Shown here piece by piece: positions 47,167 to 58,459 of a DNA stretch of 64,000 nucleotides. Positions within the stretch are counted from its first letter, which is position 1. Every line of letters starts with the position of its first letter. The notes under the pieces were generated by a model. It did not search any database and was not told the DNA's origin. It saw only the letters and a list, made by a program, of their open reading frames with translations. Made by a program: the position numbers and the translations under genes. The stretch comes from Subtercola vilae (GTDB lineage: Bacteria; Actinomycetota; Actinomycetes; Actinomycetales; Microbacteriaceae): contig NZ_QYRT01000009.1 in the NCBI RefSeq assembly GCF_004923255.1, forward strand, positions 62,001 to 126,000. The letters run 5' to 3'.

Positions 47167-48180
47167 ATGGCAGCTGATCCCCGCCCAGAGCGTGCGCCGA
47201 GCATCCGCGATGTCGCCCGATTGTCAGGTGTTTCGCACCAGACCGTCTCACGCGTGCTCAACAATGCCACCGGTCTTCGCGACGAGACCCGCCAGCGTGT
47301 GCAGGAGGTCATCGACGAGCTGCATTACCGGCCGAACCGGGCCGCTCGCATGCTCGTCACGAGCCGCTCACGCACCTTCGGCATTCTCTCGGCGTCGAGC
47401 GCCCAGTACGGCCCGGCCTCCAGCATTGCCGCCATCGAGCACGCGGCGCGCGACGAAGGGTACTTCGTCAACACGGTCACGCTCGACAGCGGCGACCGGG
47501 CATCCATCGAACGCGGCCTCAACCATCTGCTCGACCAGGCCGTCGAGGGCGTGGTGGTCATTGCGCCACAGGTGCGGGTCTTCAACACGCTTCGCGAGAT
47601 GAACCTCACGGTGCCCATTGTCACTCTGCAGTCGAACGGCACCACTGACCACGCACTGTCTGTCGATCAGATTCTCGGTGCGCGGCTGGCCACCCGACAC
47701 CTCATCGAGCTGGGGCACCGCGACATCTATCACCTCGCGGGCCCGCAGGACTGGATCGAGGCCGAAGCCCGCATGCACGGCTTTCTCACCGAGATGTCTG
47801 ACCACGACGTGCCGGCGACGGCTCCTATTCTCGGAGACTGGACCGCCGAGTTCGGCTTCTTTGCCGGCCGTGAGCTTCTGCGCGTGCGAGACTTCACGGC
47901 GATCTTCTCCTCGAACGACCAGATGGCCCTGGGCCTCATTCATGCGATTCGGGATGCTGGCCTCGATGTGCCCGGCGACATCAGCATCGTCGGGTTTGAC
48001 GACATTCCCGAAGCGCGGCACTTCTGGCCGCCGCTGACAACCGTGCGCCAAGACTTCGCCGAGCTGGGGCGGCGGTGTGTGGCGCTGCTGCTGAACGGTG
48101 GCGCGGCTGAGACGGGCGTGGCTTCTGAGCTCGTTCCCGAGTTGCTCGTGCGCTCGAGCACAGCACCGCCTGCCCGCTGA
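47167..48180 (+). CDS. LacI-family transcriptional regulator
   Basis: The 337-residue regulator has an N-terminal LacI HTH and hinge (SIRDVARLSGVSHQTVSRVLNNATGL, RVQEVIDELHYRPNRAARML) and a periplasmic-binding-like sugar domain (VTLQSNGTTDHALSVDQILGARLATRHLIELGHRDIYHLAGP; FSSNDQMALGLIHAIRDAGLDVPGDISIVGFDDIPEARHFWPPLTTVRQD). It lies just upstream of the epimerase/sugar-importer operon and has matching operators before both. It probably represses the operon until the imported sugar or its phosphate binds. The ATG at 47167 has AGG upstream. Confidence 0.95.
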   Translation: MAADPRPERAPSIRDVARLSGVSHQTVSRVLNNATGLRDETRQRVQEVIDELHYRPNRAARMLVTSRSRTFGILSASSAQYGPASSIAAIEHAARDEGYFVNTVTLDSGDRASIERGLNHLLDQAVEGVVVIAPQVRVFNTLREMNLTVPIVTLQSNGTTDHALSVDQILGARLATRHLIELGHRDIYHLAGPQDWIEAEARMHGFLTEMSDHDVPATAPILGDWTAEFGFFAGRELLRVRDFTAIFSSNDQMALGLIHAIRDAGLDVPGDISIVGFDDIPEARHFWPPLTTVRQDFAELGRRCVALLLNGGAAETGVASELVPELLVRSSTAPPAR

Positions 48181-48220
48181 TCGAGCTCGCCCGACGGGCG
48201 TGTCTGACGGCTGCAGCAAG

Positions 48221-48247
48221 CGCGGTTACCGAACTGTGATAACCGCG
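48221..48247. other. Inverted repeat after the LacI gene
   Basis: CGCGGTTA (48221-48228) and TAACCGCG (48240-48247) form a perfect 8-base stem with an 11-base loop. It lies 41 bases after the lacI-type stop and 2 bases before the -35 of the next operon. It may be a weak terminator or another operator; no T-run follows. Confidence 0.4.
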
Positions 48248-48249
48248 GC

Positions 48250-48317
48250 TTGACAGCGCGCATTGCCATGTGGCTCAATGAGTTCAGCCCAAAGTGAACG
48301 TTCACATGAACGGTCAC
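48250..48317 (+). promoter_or_regulatory. Promoter and double LacI operator of the sugar operon
   Basis: TTGACA at 48250-48255 is a perfect -35, and CTCAAT at 48274-48279 is a weak -10 after 18 bases. Downstream, GTGAACGTTCAC (48294-48305) is a perfect 12-base palindrome, followed directly by ATGAACGGTCAC (48306-48317). The two sites have a period of 12 bases and lie just past the expected transcription start, where a LacI repressor would block elongation. The 200-base gap 48181-48380 holds nothing else that I recognise. Confidence 0.7.
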
Positions 48318-48380
48318 ATCTGGGGTTCCCCGGCGTGAATCGCCTGACCCAACCGCATTTTGTGACGAAGGAGTCCGCAC

Positions 48381-49091
48381 GTGAACTACGGCGCTGAAGT
48401 TGAGGTCACCATTGCGCGTGTTCGCGCTGAGGTGTCTCGTCTGCACGCCGAGCTCACTCGCTACGAGCTCGTCATCTGGACGGGCGGCAACATCTCGGCC
48501 CGGGTGCCGGGTGCCGATCTCTTCATCATCAAGCCCAGTGGTGTGAGTTACGACGACCTCGCACCCGAGAACATGATTCTCTGCGATTTCGACGGTGTCG
48601 TCATCGAAGCGACTCCGGGGTCGAACCGTTCGCCCTCAAGCGATACCGCGGCGCACGCCTACGTGTACCGCCACATGCCAGAGGTCGGCGGCGTTGTACA
48701 CACGCACTCCACGTACGCCACGGCGTGGGCCGCACGGGGTGAGGCCATCCCGTGCGTCATCACCGCGATGGCCGACGAGTTCGGCGGAGAGATTCCTGTC
48801 GGCCCGTTCGCCATCATCGGCGACGATTCCATCGGCGTGGCCATCGTCGAGACGCTCACCGGTCACCGTTCGCGTGCCGTTCTGATGCAGAACCACGGTG
48901 TCTTCACTATCGGCGCCGATGCCAAAGACGCCGTGAAAGCCGCGGTGATGGCCGAAGATGTGGCCCGCACCGTGCACATCTCCCGGCAACTCGGCACCCC
49001 GTTGCCGATTGCACCAGAAGCGATTGACGCCCTTTTCGACCGCTACCAGAACGTCTACGGACAATCTGCCCTCCCCACTTCTCGTCGCTGA
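48381..49091 (+). CDS. AraD-like L-ribulose-5-phosphate 4-epimerase / class II aldolase
   Basis: The 236-residue protein has the class II aldolase/AraD fold. Zinc ligands are in GGVVHTHSTYATAWAA (two His) and VLMQNHGVFTIG (third His). WTGGNISAR, IIKPSGVSYDDLAPE and the 4-epimerase-type phosphate site are present, and length matches AraD. The reaction would link L-ribulose-5-P (or a similar pentulose phosphate) to D-xylulose-5-P. No araA or araB lies next to it, so substrate identity is open. The GTG has AAGGAG 8 bases upstream. It is the first gene of the importer operon. Confidence 0.88.
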   Translation: MNYGAEVEVTIARVRAEVSRLHAELTRYELVIWTGGNISARVPGADLFIIKPSGVSYDDLAPENMILCDFDGVVIEATPGSNRSPSSDTAAHAYVYRHMPEVGGVVHTHSTYATAWAARGEAIPCVITAMADEFGGEIPVGPFAIIGDDSIGVAIVETLTGHRSRAVLMQNHGVFTIGADAKDAVKAAVMAEDVARTVHISRQLGTPLPIAPEAIDALFDRYQNVYGQSALPTSRR

Positions 49092-49186
49092 CGAGACACA
49101 AGCCTGCGCGACCTCGCACCGATGTCCGCTGGAATCACAGCATCTGCTGAACAACGAAGTCCAAGCACGAATTGAAAGGAAATACT

Positions 49187-50317
49187 GTGAAGAAGAAGGT
49201 TGTACTTTCTCTCCTGGCCTCAGCCGCCATGGTTGTCTCACTGGCCGCCTGCTCTAGCGGCAGCTCATCGTCGTCGTCGTCGACCGGAGGCGCCGCAGCC
49301 GGCGCCGGCGGCCTCATCGGCGTCGCAATGCCCACCAAGTCGAGTGAGCGTTGGATCGCTGACGGAAACAACATCAAGCAGCAGCTCGAGGCAGCCGGTT
49401 ACACCGTCGACCTCGAGTACGCAGAAGATGACATCCCCACCCAGGTCACTCAGCTCGAGAACATGATCACCAAGGGCGCCAAGGCCCTGATCATCGCCTC
49501 GATCGACGGCACCACGCTGACGAACACGTTGCAGAACGCCAAAGACAACAACATCCCGGTCATCGCTTACGACCGCCTCATTCGCAACTCGCCGAACGTG
49601 GACTACTACGCGACCTTCGACAACTACAAGGTCGGAGTCGAGCAGGCGACCTCGCTGCTCACCGGGCTGAAGGTTCTCGACGCCAGTGGCAACAAGACCG
49701 GCACCAAGGGCCCGTTCAACATCGAGCTGTTCGCCGGTAGCCCCGACGACAACAACGCCACGTTCTTCTTCAATGGCGCGATGGACACCCTGAAGCCGTA
49801 CATCACCGATGGCACCCTCGTTGTGAAGAGCGGCCAGACCGACTTCAACACGGTGGCAACACTGCGTTGGGACCCGGCCACCGCTCAGGCGCGCATGGAG
49901 AACATCCTGACGTCGACCTACTCGAACGGCACCACGAAGGTCAACGGCATCCTGTCGCCCTACGACGGCCTGTCGCGCGGCATCATCTCGGCGCTGACCT
50001 CTGCTGGGTACACCACGGCTGATATCCCCGTCATCACCGGTCAAGACGCTGAGCTCGACTCGGTCAAGGCCATCAACGCCGGCGAGCAGTACTCGACCAT
50101 CTACAAAGACACTCGCGAGCTCGCGAAGGTTGCTGTAGCCATGGCCACCGCTGTTCTCACCGGGGCAACGCCTCAGACGAATGACACGAAGACCTACAAC
50201 AACGGCATCAAGGTCGTTCCGGCCCAGCTGCTGCAGCCGGTCACGGTCACCAAAGACAACGTCAAGAGCGTTCTGATCGACGGTGGCTACTACACCGCTG
50301 CTCAGGTCAACGGCTAG
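49187..50317 (+). CDS. chvE: Sugar ABC transporter substrate-binding lipoprotein (ChvE/multiple-monosaccharide type)
   Basis: The 376-residue protein starts with a lipoprotein signal peptide ([21 protein letters not shown], lipobox L-A-A-C) and a Ser/Gly linker, then a type 1 periplasmic-binding fold ([83 protein letters not shown]). This is the ChvE/XylF group, which binds aldoses such as arabinose, xylose, glucose or galactose. The GTG at 49187 has AAAGGA 6 bases upstream; the TTG at 49172 is rejected. A strong hairpin follows the gene. Confidence 0.94.
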   Translation: MKKKVVLSLLASAAMVVSLAACSSGSSSSSSSTGGAAAGAGGLIGVAMPTKSSERWIADGNNIKQQLEAAGYTVDLEYAEDDIPTQVTQLENMITKGAKALIIASIDGTTLTNTLQNAKDNNIPVIAYDRLIRNSPNVDYYATFDNYKVGVEQATSLLTGLKVLDASGNKTGTKGPFNIELFAGSPDDNNATFFFNGAMDTLKPYITDGTLVVKSGQTDFNTVATLRWDPATAQARMENILTSTYSNGTTKVNGILSPYDGLSRGIISALTSAGYTTADIPVITGQDAELDSVKAINAGEQYSTIYKDTRELAKVAVAMATAVLTGATPQTNDTKTYNNGIKVVPAQLLQPVTVTKDNVKSVLIDGGYYTAAQVNG

Positions 50318-50334
50318 TCTGAACCACCCCCACT

Positions 50335-50368
50335 CGGCCCGGTCCGCTGTCACCAGCGGGCCGGGCCG
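50335..50368 (+). terminator. Intercistronic stem-loop between chvE and mmsA
   Basis: Bases 50335-50349 pair with 50354-50368 around a TCAC loop, a 15-pair GC-rich stem with a single G-T. There is no T-run, and the next gene of the operon starts 45 bases later. Such hairpins after binding-protein genes typically protect the upstream mRNA from 3' exonucleases or reduce read-through, so the binding protein is made in excess over the membrane parts. Confidence 0.65.
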
Positions 50369-50413
50369 CACCCCTTACGCATCACCCCGCCCACTTATAA
50401 AGGAAGAGATATT

Positions 50414-51946
50414 GTGACCACCAATATCCTGGAAATGCGCAGCATCACGAAGACGTTCCCGGGCGTCAAGGCGCTGCAGAACGTGACGCTCGACGTCGGC
50501 CGCGGCGAGGTGCACGCGATCTGCGGCGAGAACGGCGCAGGCAAGTCCACGCTGATGAAGGTCTTGAGCGGCGTGTACCCGTTCGGAACCTACGAAGGCG
50601 ACATCGTCTTCGAGAACGAGACAATGGAGTTTCGCGACATTCGTGACAGCGAGGCCAAAGGCATCGTGATCATCCACCAGGAACTGGCGCTCAGCCCGTT
50701 CCTGTCGATTGCCGAAAACATTTTTCTGAACAACGAGATCACGGGCGCCTTCGGCCTGATCGACTGGAACAAGACCAACATCGAGGCATCCAAGCTCCTC
50801 GCCCGCGTGGGCCTCAGGGAGAACCCCACCACGAAGGTTCGCGAACTCGGGGTGGGTAAGCAGCAGCTCGTCGAGATTGCCAAAGCGCTCTCGAAACGAG
50901 TGAAGCTTCTGATTCTGGATGAACCGACCGCCGCCCTGAACGATGAAGACAGTGATCACCTGCTCGACCTGATTCTCTCGCTGAAGGCGCAGAACATCAC
51001 GTCGATCATCATCAGCCACAAGCTGAACGAGATCAAGAAGATCTCCGACACGGTGACGGTCATTCGAGACGGCAAGGCCATCGAGACCATCGCCAAGATC
51101 GACGTCACCGAAGACCGCATCATCAAAGACATGGTGGGTCGCGACCTCGAACACCGCTACCCCGATCACACGCCGCACATCGGCGACGAGATTCTGCGCG
51201 TCGAGAACTGGACCGCGTACCACCCGCAAGACCCGACTCGCGTCATGGTCGACAACGTGAACATCAACGTGAAGCGCGGCGAGATCGTCGGTATTGCTGG
51301 TCTGATGGGCGCGGGTCGTACCGAGTTCGCGATGAGTCTGTTCGGGCGCTCGTACGGCACCAAGATCTCAGGTTCGGTCTTCAAGAACGGCAAAGAGATC
51401 AAGACCCGCACGGTTTCGGAGGCCATCGACAATGGTCTGGCATACGCCACCGAAGACCGCAAGTTCTACGGGCTCAACCTCATCGAAGACATCAAGCGCA
51501 ACATCTCGATGGCGTCGCTGAAGAAGCTCGAGCGCGGCGGATTCGTCGACGACAACGAAGAGTTCAAGGTGGCTGAGGGCTACCGCAAGTCGATGAACAT
51601 CAAGGCACCCTCGGTACTGGCGAAGGTCGGCAAGCTGAGCGGTGGCAACCAGCAGAAGGTCGTACTCAGCAAGTGGATCTACTCAGACCCCGACGTGCTG
51701 ATTCTCGACGAGCCCACCCGCGGCATCGATGTGGGCGCCAAATACGAGATCTACACGATCATCAACCGCCTCGCAGCCGAAGGCAAAGGCGTGATCGTCA
51801 TCTCGAGTGAACTACCCGAACTCATCGGCATCTGCGACCGCATCTACGCGCTCGCCGAAGGCCGCATCACCGGTGAAGTGCCTATTGCAGAGGCCACCCC
51901 CGAAACGCTGATCAAGTACATGACCATGGAAAAGGAACGAGCCTGA
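50414..51946 (+). CDS. mmsA: Multiple-monosaccharide ABC transporter ATPase (MmsA/GguA)
   Basis: The 510-residue protein has two ABC domains. Domain 1 is intact: [16 protein letters not shown] (Walker A), [10 protein letters not shown] (Q-loop), [16 protein letters not shown] (signature region) and [12 protein letters not shown] (Walker B). Domain 2 has the naturally altered Walker A of RbsA-type proteins ([16 protein letters not shown]), [14 protein letters not shown] and [16 protein letters not shown]. It powers sugar uptake with MmsB. The GTG at 50414 has AAGGAAG upstream; its TGA overlaps the mmsB ATG. Confidence 0.95.
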   Translation: MTTNILEMRSITKTFPGVKALQNVTLDVGRGEVHAICGENGAGKSTLMKVLSGVYPFGTYEGDIVFENETMEFRDIRDSEAKGIVIIHQELALSPFLSIAENIFLNNEITGAFGLIDWNKTNIEASKLLARVGLRENPTTKVRELGVGKQQLVEIAKALSKRVKLLILDEPTAALNDEDSDHLLDLILSLKAQNITSIIISHKLNEIKKISDTVTVIRDGKAIETIAKIDVTEDRIIKDMVGRDLEHRYPDHTPHIGDEILRVENWTAYHPQDPTRVMVDNVNINVKRGEIVGIAGLMGAGRTEFAMSLFGRSYGTKISGSVFKNGKEIKTRTVSEAIDNGLAYATEDRKFYGLNLIEDIKRNISMASLKKLERGGFVDDNEEFKVAEGYRKSMNIKAPSVLAKVGKLSGGNQQKVVLSKWIYSDPDVLILDEPTRGIDVGAKYEIYTIINRLAAEGKGVIVISSELPELIGICDRIYALAEGRITGEVPIAEATPETLIKYMTMEKERA

Positions 51947-53187
51947 TGTCCAACCTCGAAACGAAGCCGGCCGACGACACGGCAGCAGGCGGCCGGGTCA
52001 ATCCGGTCGAGAACAGATTCACCACCGCGATCACCCACGTACTCAGCGACCTGGGCAAGAACGGTATCTTCATCGCCCTCGTGCTGGTGGTCGTGGTCTT
52101 CGAGATCCTGACCAATGGTGTGCTGCTGCGGCCGCAGAACGTCTCGAACCTCATCGTGCAGAACGGGTACATCCTGATTCTGGCTATCGGCATGGTGATG
52201 GTGATCGTGGCCGGCCACATCGACCTGTCGGTGGGTTCGGTTGCCGCCTTCATCGGTGCCGTCTCGGGCGTGTTCGCAGTGAACATGGGGCTGCCGTGGT
52301 GGCTCTCGATCATTCTGTCGCTGCTGATCGGTGCCGTGGTGGGTGCATGGCAGGGGTTCTGGATCGCGTACGTCGGAATCCCGGCGTTCATCGTGACGCT
52401 GGCGGGCATGCTCATCTTCAGAGGGCTCGCGCTCGTGGTTCTCGGCAACGCGAACATCGGCTCGTTCCCCGAGCTGTACCGCTCGATCGGTAACGGTTAC
52501 CTGACGAACCTGTTCGGCGATTTCGCCGTCGACCCTCTCACCATGGGCGTAGCGATTATCGCCATCGTCGCATTCATCGTGCAGTCGGTGCGTACGCGCC
52601 GCGGCCGGCAGAGCTACGGGCAGGCTGTCGAACCGCTCGGCTGGTTCGTGGGCAAGCTGGTTCTGGTTGCGATCGTCGTCGGCCTGTTCGCCTACGCGCT
52701 CGCCACGTTCAAGGGCATCCCCGTCACGCTGATCATTCTCGCCGTGTTGGTGCTCATCTACGGGCTGGTCATGACCCGCTCGGTGTTCGGCCGCCACATC
52801 TACGCCATCGGTGGCAACCTGCACGCAGCCGAGCTGTCGGGTATCAAGACCCGAAACGTGACGTTCTGGCTGTTCGTGAACATGGGCTTCCTGGCCGCAC
52901 TCGCCGGCCTGGTATTCACTGCCCGGCTGAACCTCGCAGGCCCGAAGGCCGGCGACGGGTTCGAGCTCGAGGCGATCTCGGCCGCCTTCATCGGTGGCGC
53001 GGCGGTGACCGGAGGTATCGGTACCATCGGCGGTGCCATCGTGGGTGGTCTCATCATCGGTGTGCTGAACAACGGCATGTCGATCATGGGCATCGGCATC
53101 GAGTGGCAGCAAGCCGTCAAGGGCCTCGTACTGTTGCTGGCCGTTGCGTTCGACGTCTACAACAAGCGCCGCTCCGGCGGGCGTTGA
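51946..53187 (+). CDS. mmsB: Multiple-monosaccharide ABC transporter permease (MmsB/GguB)
   Basis: The 413-residue permease has 10-12 membrane segments and the BPD_transp_2 (RbsC/XylH) features: ILILAIGMVMVIVAGHIDLSVGSVAAFIG, GIPAFIVTLAGMLIFRGLALV, FGRHIYAIGGNLHAAELSGIKT and FIGGAAVTGGIGTIGGAIVGG. Length (about 400 residues) fits the MmsB/XylH subgroup, which is longer than RbsC. It overlaps mmsA by TGATG. Confidence 0.95.
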   Translation: MSNLETKPADDTAAGGRVNPVENRFTTAITHVLSDLGKNGIFIALVLVVVVFEILTNGVLLRPQNVSNLIVQNGYILILAIGMVMVIVAGHIDLSVGSVAAFIGAVSGVFAVNMGLPWWLSIILSLLIGAVVGAWQGFWIAYVGIPAFIVTLAGMLIFRGLALVVLGNANIGSFPELYRSIGNGYLTNLFGDFAVDPLTMGVAIIAIVAFIVQSVRTRRGRQSYGQAVEPLGWFVGKLVLVAIVVGLFAYALATFKGIPVTLIILAVLVLIYGLVMTRSVFGRHIYAIGGNLHAAELSGIKTRNVTFWLFVNMGFLAALAGLVFTARLNLAGPKAGDGFELEAISAAFIGGAAVTGGIGTIGGAIVGGLIIGVLNNGMSIMGIGIEWQQAVKGLVLLLAVAFDVYNKRRSGGR

Positions 53188-53235
53188 TCGCCAGCCGATC
53201 GCACTGATCGCGCTGCGAACACTGAGTGACAGCGG

Positions 53236-54813
53236 ATGCCCGTGTCTGGCCTCGCACTTCACCTGAGCTCTGTCTCGGCGAGGTCGTCGCCCGGCACGGG
53301 CATTCGTGCTGTGTCGTTCGCGGTGCCCGCGGGGGCCGTGCACGGCATTCTGGCCGAAAACCTCTCGGGGGCATCCGAGGTTCTCGCTGTGATCGGCGGC
53401 TTTCTGCCGGTCACCGAGGGTGTTCTCCGCATCGGCGGTGAGCCTCGCCGCTTCGACGGGTACCGCGCCGCCGAAACACTCGGCGTGCGGGTGCTGCGCG
53501 GCGAACCCGCCATCGTTCCGCACACCTCGGTGGCAGAGAACATCTTCCTCGGACACGAGAAGTCGGTGGGCGGTTTCATTCGATTCGACCGGTTGAACGC
53601 GAACGCCGCCGAGCTGCTCACCCGTTTCGGTCTCGGGGCGACGGTCGATCCGCGGTCACCCGGGTCGGGCTTGTCGCGTGCCGAACGCCAGGTCGTAGAG
53701 CTGGTGCGCTGCGTGGTGGCCCAGCGAACAGTCGTGCTGATCGACGAACCGTTCACGGGTCTCGACGCTGCGGGCCTCGCGTTGGTGGCAGCCGGCATCC
53801 GGCGGCTCTCTGCTGAGGGGGTCACCGTGGTGGTGGCGACGCACCGCATCGACATGCTGACGCAGGTTGCCCAGAACGTGAGCGTGCTGTCGCGCGGCGA
53901 GGTCGTCGAAACGGTGTCGATGCTCGAGGGGCGGCCCTCTGAGGCGCGGTTGATCGAACACATGACAGCGAACATCCGGGTGTCGCCGCGCCCGCTGCAC
54001 GAGACGCGTGAGGCCGGGCCCGTGGTCTTCGAGATCGCCGGGTGGAGCGCCTACCACGTGGTCGATTCAGACACGGCTGTAGTGCGGGATGTGTCGCTGA
54101 ACGCCCGTCGCGGTGAGATCGTCGGGCTGGCGGGACTTGCCGGTTCGGGTATCGCCGAGCTGGCGCTCAGCCTCTTCGCGCGCTCGTACAGCTCGAGCGT
54201 GACCGGCACCATGCTCGTGAACGGCAGCCCCCTGGTGGCCGAGACCCCGCAGCAGTCGGTTGCGGGTGGGGTGGGGCTCTCGACGAGCGCGAACCTGCGG
54301 TACGACCTGAAACTGTTGGGCGGCATTCCGTCACGCGTCTCGCCGTCGCTTCTCGGCAGGCTGGCACGTTTCGGCTTGGTCGACCGGCATCGCGACTACG
54401 AGACGGCGTCGCCCGCGTTCGGCCTCGGCGGAATCTCGGCGCTCGTCGGCAACCGCGCCGCCGCCGCAGCGGCGGCAGACGGCGGGTGGTCTGCGGGCGC
54501 CAGGCGGCATGTGGATGCCCTGAAGCTGTGGCTCGACCAGCCCCTCGAGGCGCGCCCCGTCGTTGTCGTTCTCGATCACCCCACCGCCTCGCTCGAGGGC
54601 GAGCAGTTGCACGCTGTGCGCGACCTCATCGTCGAACTCGCCACTGGCGGCACTGCCGTGCTGCTGGCCTCCGACAATCTCGACGAGCTGCTGATCATGA
54701 CGAACCGCATCTTCACTCTGGCCGAGGGGCGGGTGACCGCCGAGCTCGTGACGCGGCAGGCCACCGCACCCTCCGTGCTTGCCGGCATGATCGGTCGCAC
54801 CTCGTCATCGTGA
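53236..54813 (+). CDS. Degenerate MmsA paralogue (pseudo-ABC ATPase)
   Basis: The 525-residue protein aligns along its whole length with MmsA but lacks nearly all ATPase motifs. The first Walker A reads AENLSGASE at 40-48 where MmsA has GENGAGKST, so the Lys is Ala46. The Q-loop Gln is Gly89. The signature is LSRAERQVVEL. Walker B (LIDEPFTGLD, Asp170-Glu171) and the H-loop His (ATHRID) remain. In domain 2 the P-loop is GLAGSGIAE, the signature is lost (ADGGWSAGARRHV), and Walker B reads VLDHPTAS with His448 in place of Glu. The frame is long and intact with normal codon use, so it is a maintained protein, not debris. A regulatory or structural partner of the importer is a reasonable guess. 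It starts 48 bases after mmsB. Confidence 0.85.
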   Translation: MPVSGLALHLSSVSARSSPGTGIRAVSFAVPAGAVHGILAENLSGASEVLAVIGGFLPVTEGVLRIGGEPRRFDGYRAAETLGVRVLRGEPAIVPHTSVAENIFLGHEKSVGGFIRFDRLNANAAELLTRFGLGATVDPRSPGSGLSRAERQVVELVRCVVAQRTVVLIDEPFTGLDAAGLALVAAGIRRLSAEGVTVVVATHRIDMLTQVAQNVSVLSRGEVVETVSMLEGRPSEARLIEHMTANIRVSPRPLHETREAGPVVFEIAGWSAYHVVDSDTAVVRDVSLNARRGEIVGLAGLAGSGIAELALSLFARSYSSSVTGTMLVNGSPLVAETPQQSVAGGVGLSTSANLRYDLKLLGGIPSRVSPSLLGRLARFGLVDRHRDYETASPAFGLGGISALVGNRAAAAAAADGGWSAGARRHVDALKLWLDQPLEARPVVVVLDHPTASLEGEQLHAVRDLIVELATGGTAVLLASDNLDELLIMTNRIFTLAEGRVTAELVTRQATAPSVLAGMIGRTSSS

Positions 54814-54859
54814 CCGCGGTGCCTGCTCGTATGATGAAGGCGACCGAAGGAAGGTGCTC

Positions 54860-55237
54860 GTGACTCCCGCAGAAGAGATCGACAACCTGATCAGAACCCA
54901 CCCCGACTGGCGTGGGGCCGCACTGGCGAATGCCCGCCGCATCATCAGCGAGGTCGACCCCGGCATCGTCGAAGAGTGGAAGTGGATGGGCGCGCCCGTC
55001 TGGGAGCTCGACGGCATTCTGGTCGTGGGCAACATCTTCAAGACGAAGGTGAAGCTCGGCTTCATGTACGGCGCCCTCATCACCGACGCCACAGGTCTCT
55101 TCAACGGCGAACTGGGCGGCAACCAGCGTCGCTCGTACGAGTTGGCCGAGGGCGATGTGATCGACGAAGAGGGGCTGAAGGCTCTCGTTCGCGAGGCCAT
55201 CGCGTTCAACCATGCCAAGCGGGCCAATAAGAAGTAG
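54860..55237 (+). CDS. DUF1801 family protein
   Basis: The 125-residue soluble protein matches DUF1801: IDNLIRTHPDWRGAALANARRIISEVDPGIVEEWKWMGAPVWELDGILV followed by KVKLGFMYGA, with the usual W-K-x-P/G-x-W core. The fold is known, but its role is not. The GTG at 54860 has AAGG 5 bases upstream; a GTG at 54854 is also possible. It lies 46 bases after the pseudo-ATPase gene, and a shared role is not evident. Confidence 0.85.
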   Translation: MTPAEEIDNLIRTHPDWRGAALANARRIISEVDPGIVEEWKWMGAPVWELDGILVVGNIFKTKVKLGFMYGALITDATGLFNGELGGNQRRSYELAEGDVIDEEGLKALVREAIAFNHAKRANKK

Positions 55238-55932
55238 CGTTCCGAGACGGCACAGGGGAGGAGCACCGATGTCGCTTTCGTCCGCTCGGCCTGTCGCTGT
55301 CGCTGTCGCCCGACGGCCCGCGCTCGCCGCTGCTGCGCTCTGGGCCGCAGCGGGCCTCGCCTACGTCGCTGCCGAGGCCGCCGCCGCGGCAGCATTCCCC
55401 GGGTACAGCTACGCCACGAACTACATCAGTGACCTCGGTGTGCCTGAGGTGGGCGTCTTTCAGGGGCGAACCATCGACTCGCCACTGCATGACCTGGTCA
55501 ATCTCGCTTTCGTGGCGCAGGGCATCCTCTTCATCACCGCTGCGATTCTCCTCACGCGGGCGGTCACCGGCGGCGCTCGCCGCACCTTCCTCGTGCTCGC
55601 GGCACTGCACTCGGTGGGAATCGTTCTGGTCGGCGTCTTCCATGGCAGCCAGGCCAGTACCGCGGCCGGGCTCGAAGTGCTGCACGTCGGGGGAGCGGGC
55701 CTTGCCATCGTGGCCGGAAACGTGGCCGTCGTCGTGGCCGGTCTCGGCTCGACGGCACGCGGTACCCCCACCTGGTACCGCGTCGTGAGCACCGGGCTCG
55801 GGATGCTCGGCCTCGCCTCACTCGTACTGCTCGAACTCGGCTACTACACACCGGGCCTGAAACTGTTGCCTGACGGCGTGCTCGAACGGGGCTCGGTCTA
55901 CTCGATCATCGTATGGGAGCTGCTGACAGCGG

Positions 55933-58377
<2,445 letters not shown>

Positions 58378-58459
58378 GGCAGCCAGCATAGGGCGGGCGA
58401 CCGACAGGCGCTGGTCGATCGCTGATCAGTGTCGGTGGCGGGTGGTCGGGGCTCCCTCG

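Noticed and set aside
50414-51946. Loss of function in MmsA because its second Walker A lacks Lys (GLMGAGRTE)
   Set aside because: This change is normal for the second domain of RbsA/MmsA-type ATPases. Domain 1 is complete.
51844-53556. A 570-codon minus-strand frame opposite mmsB and its flanks
   Set aside because: It spans three real genes antisense, has a His/Asp/Glu-rich composition without any fold pattern, and lacks a ribosome site.
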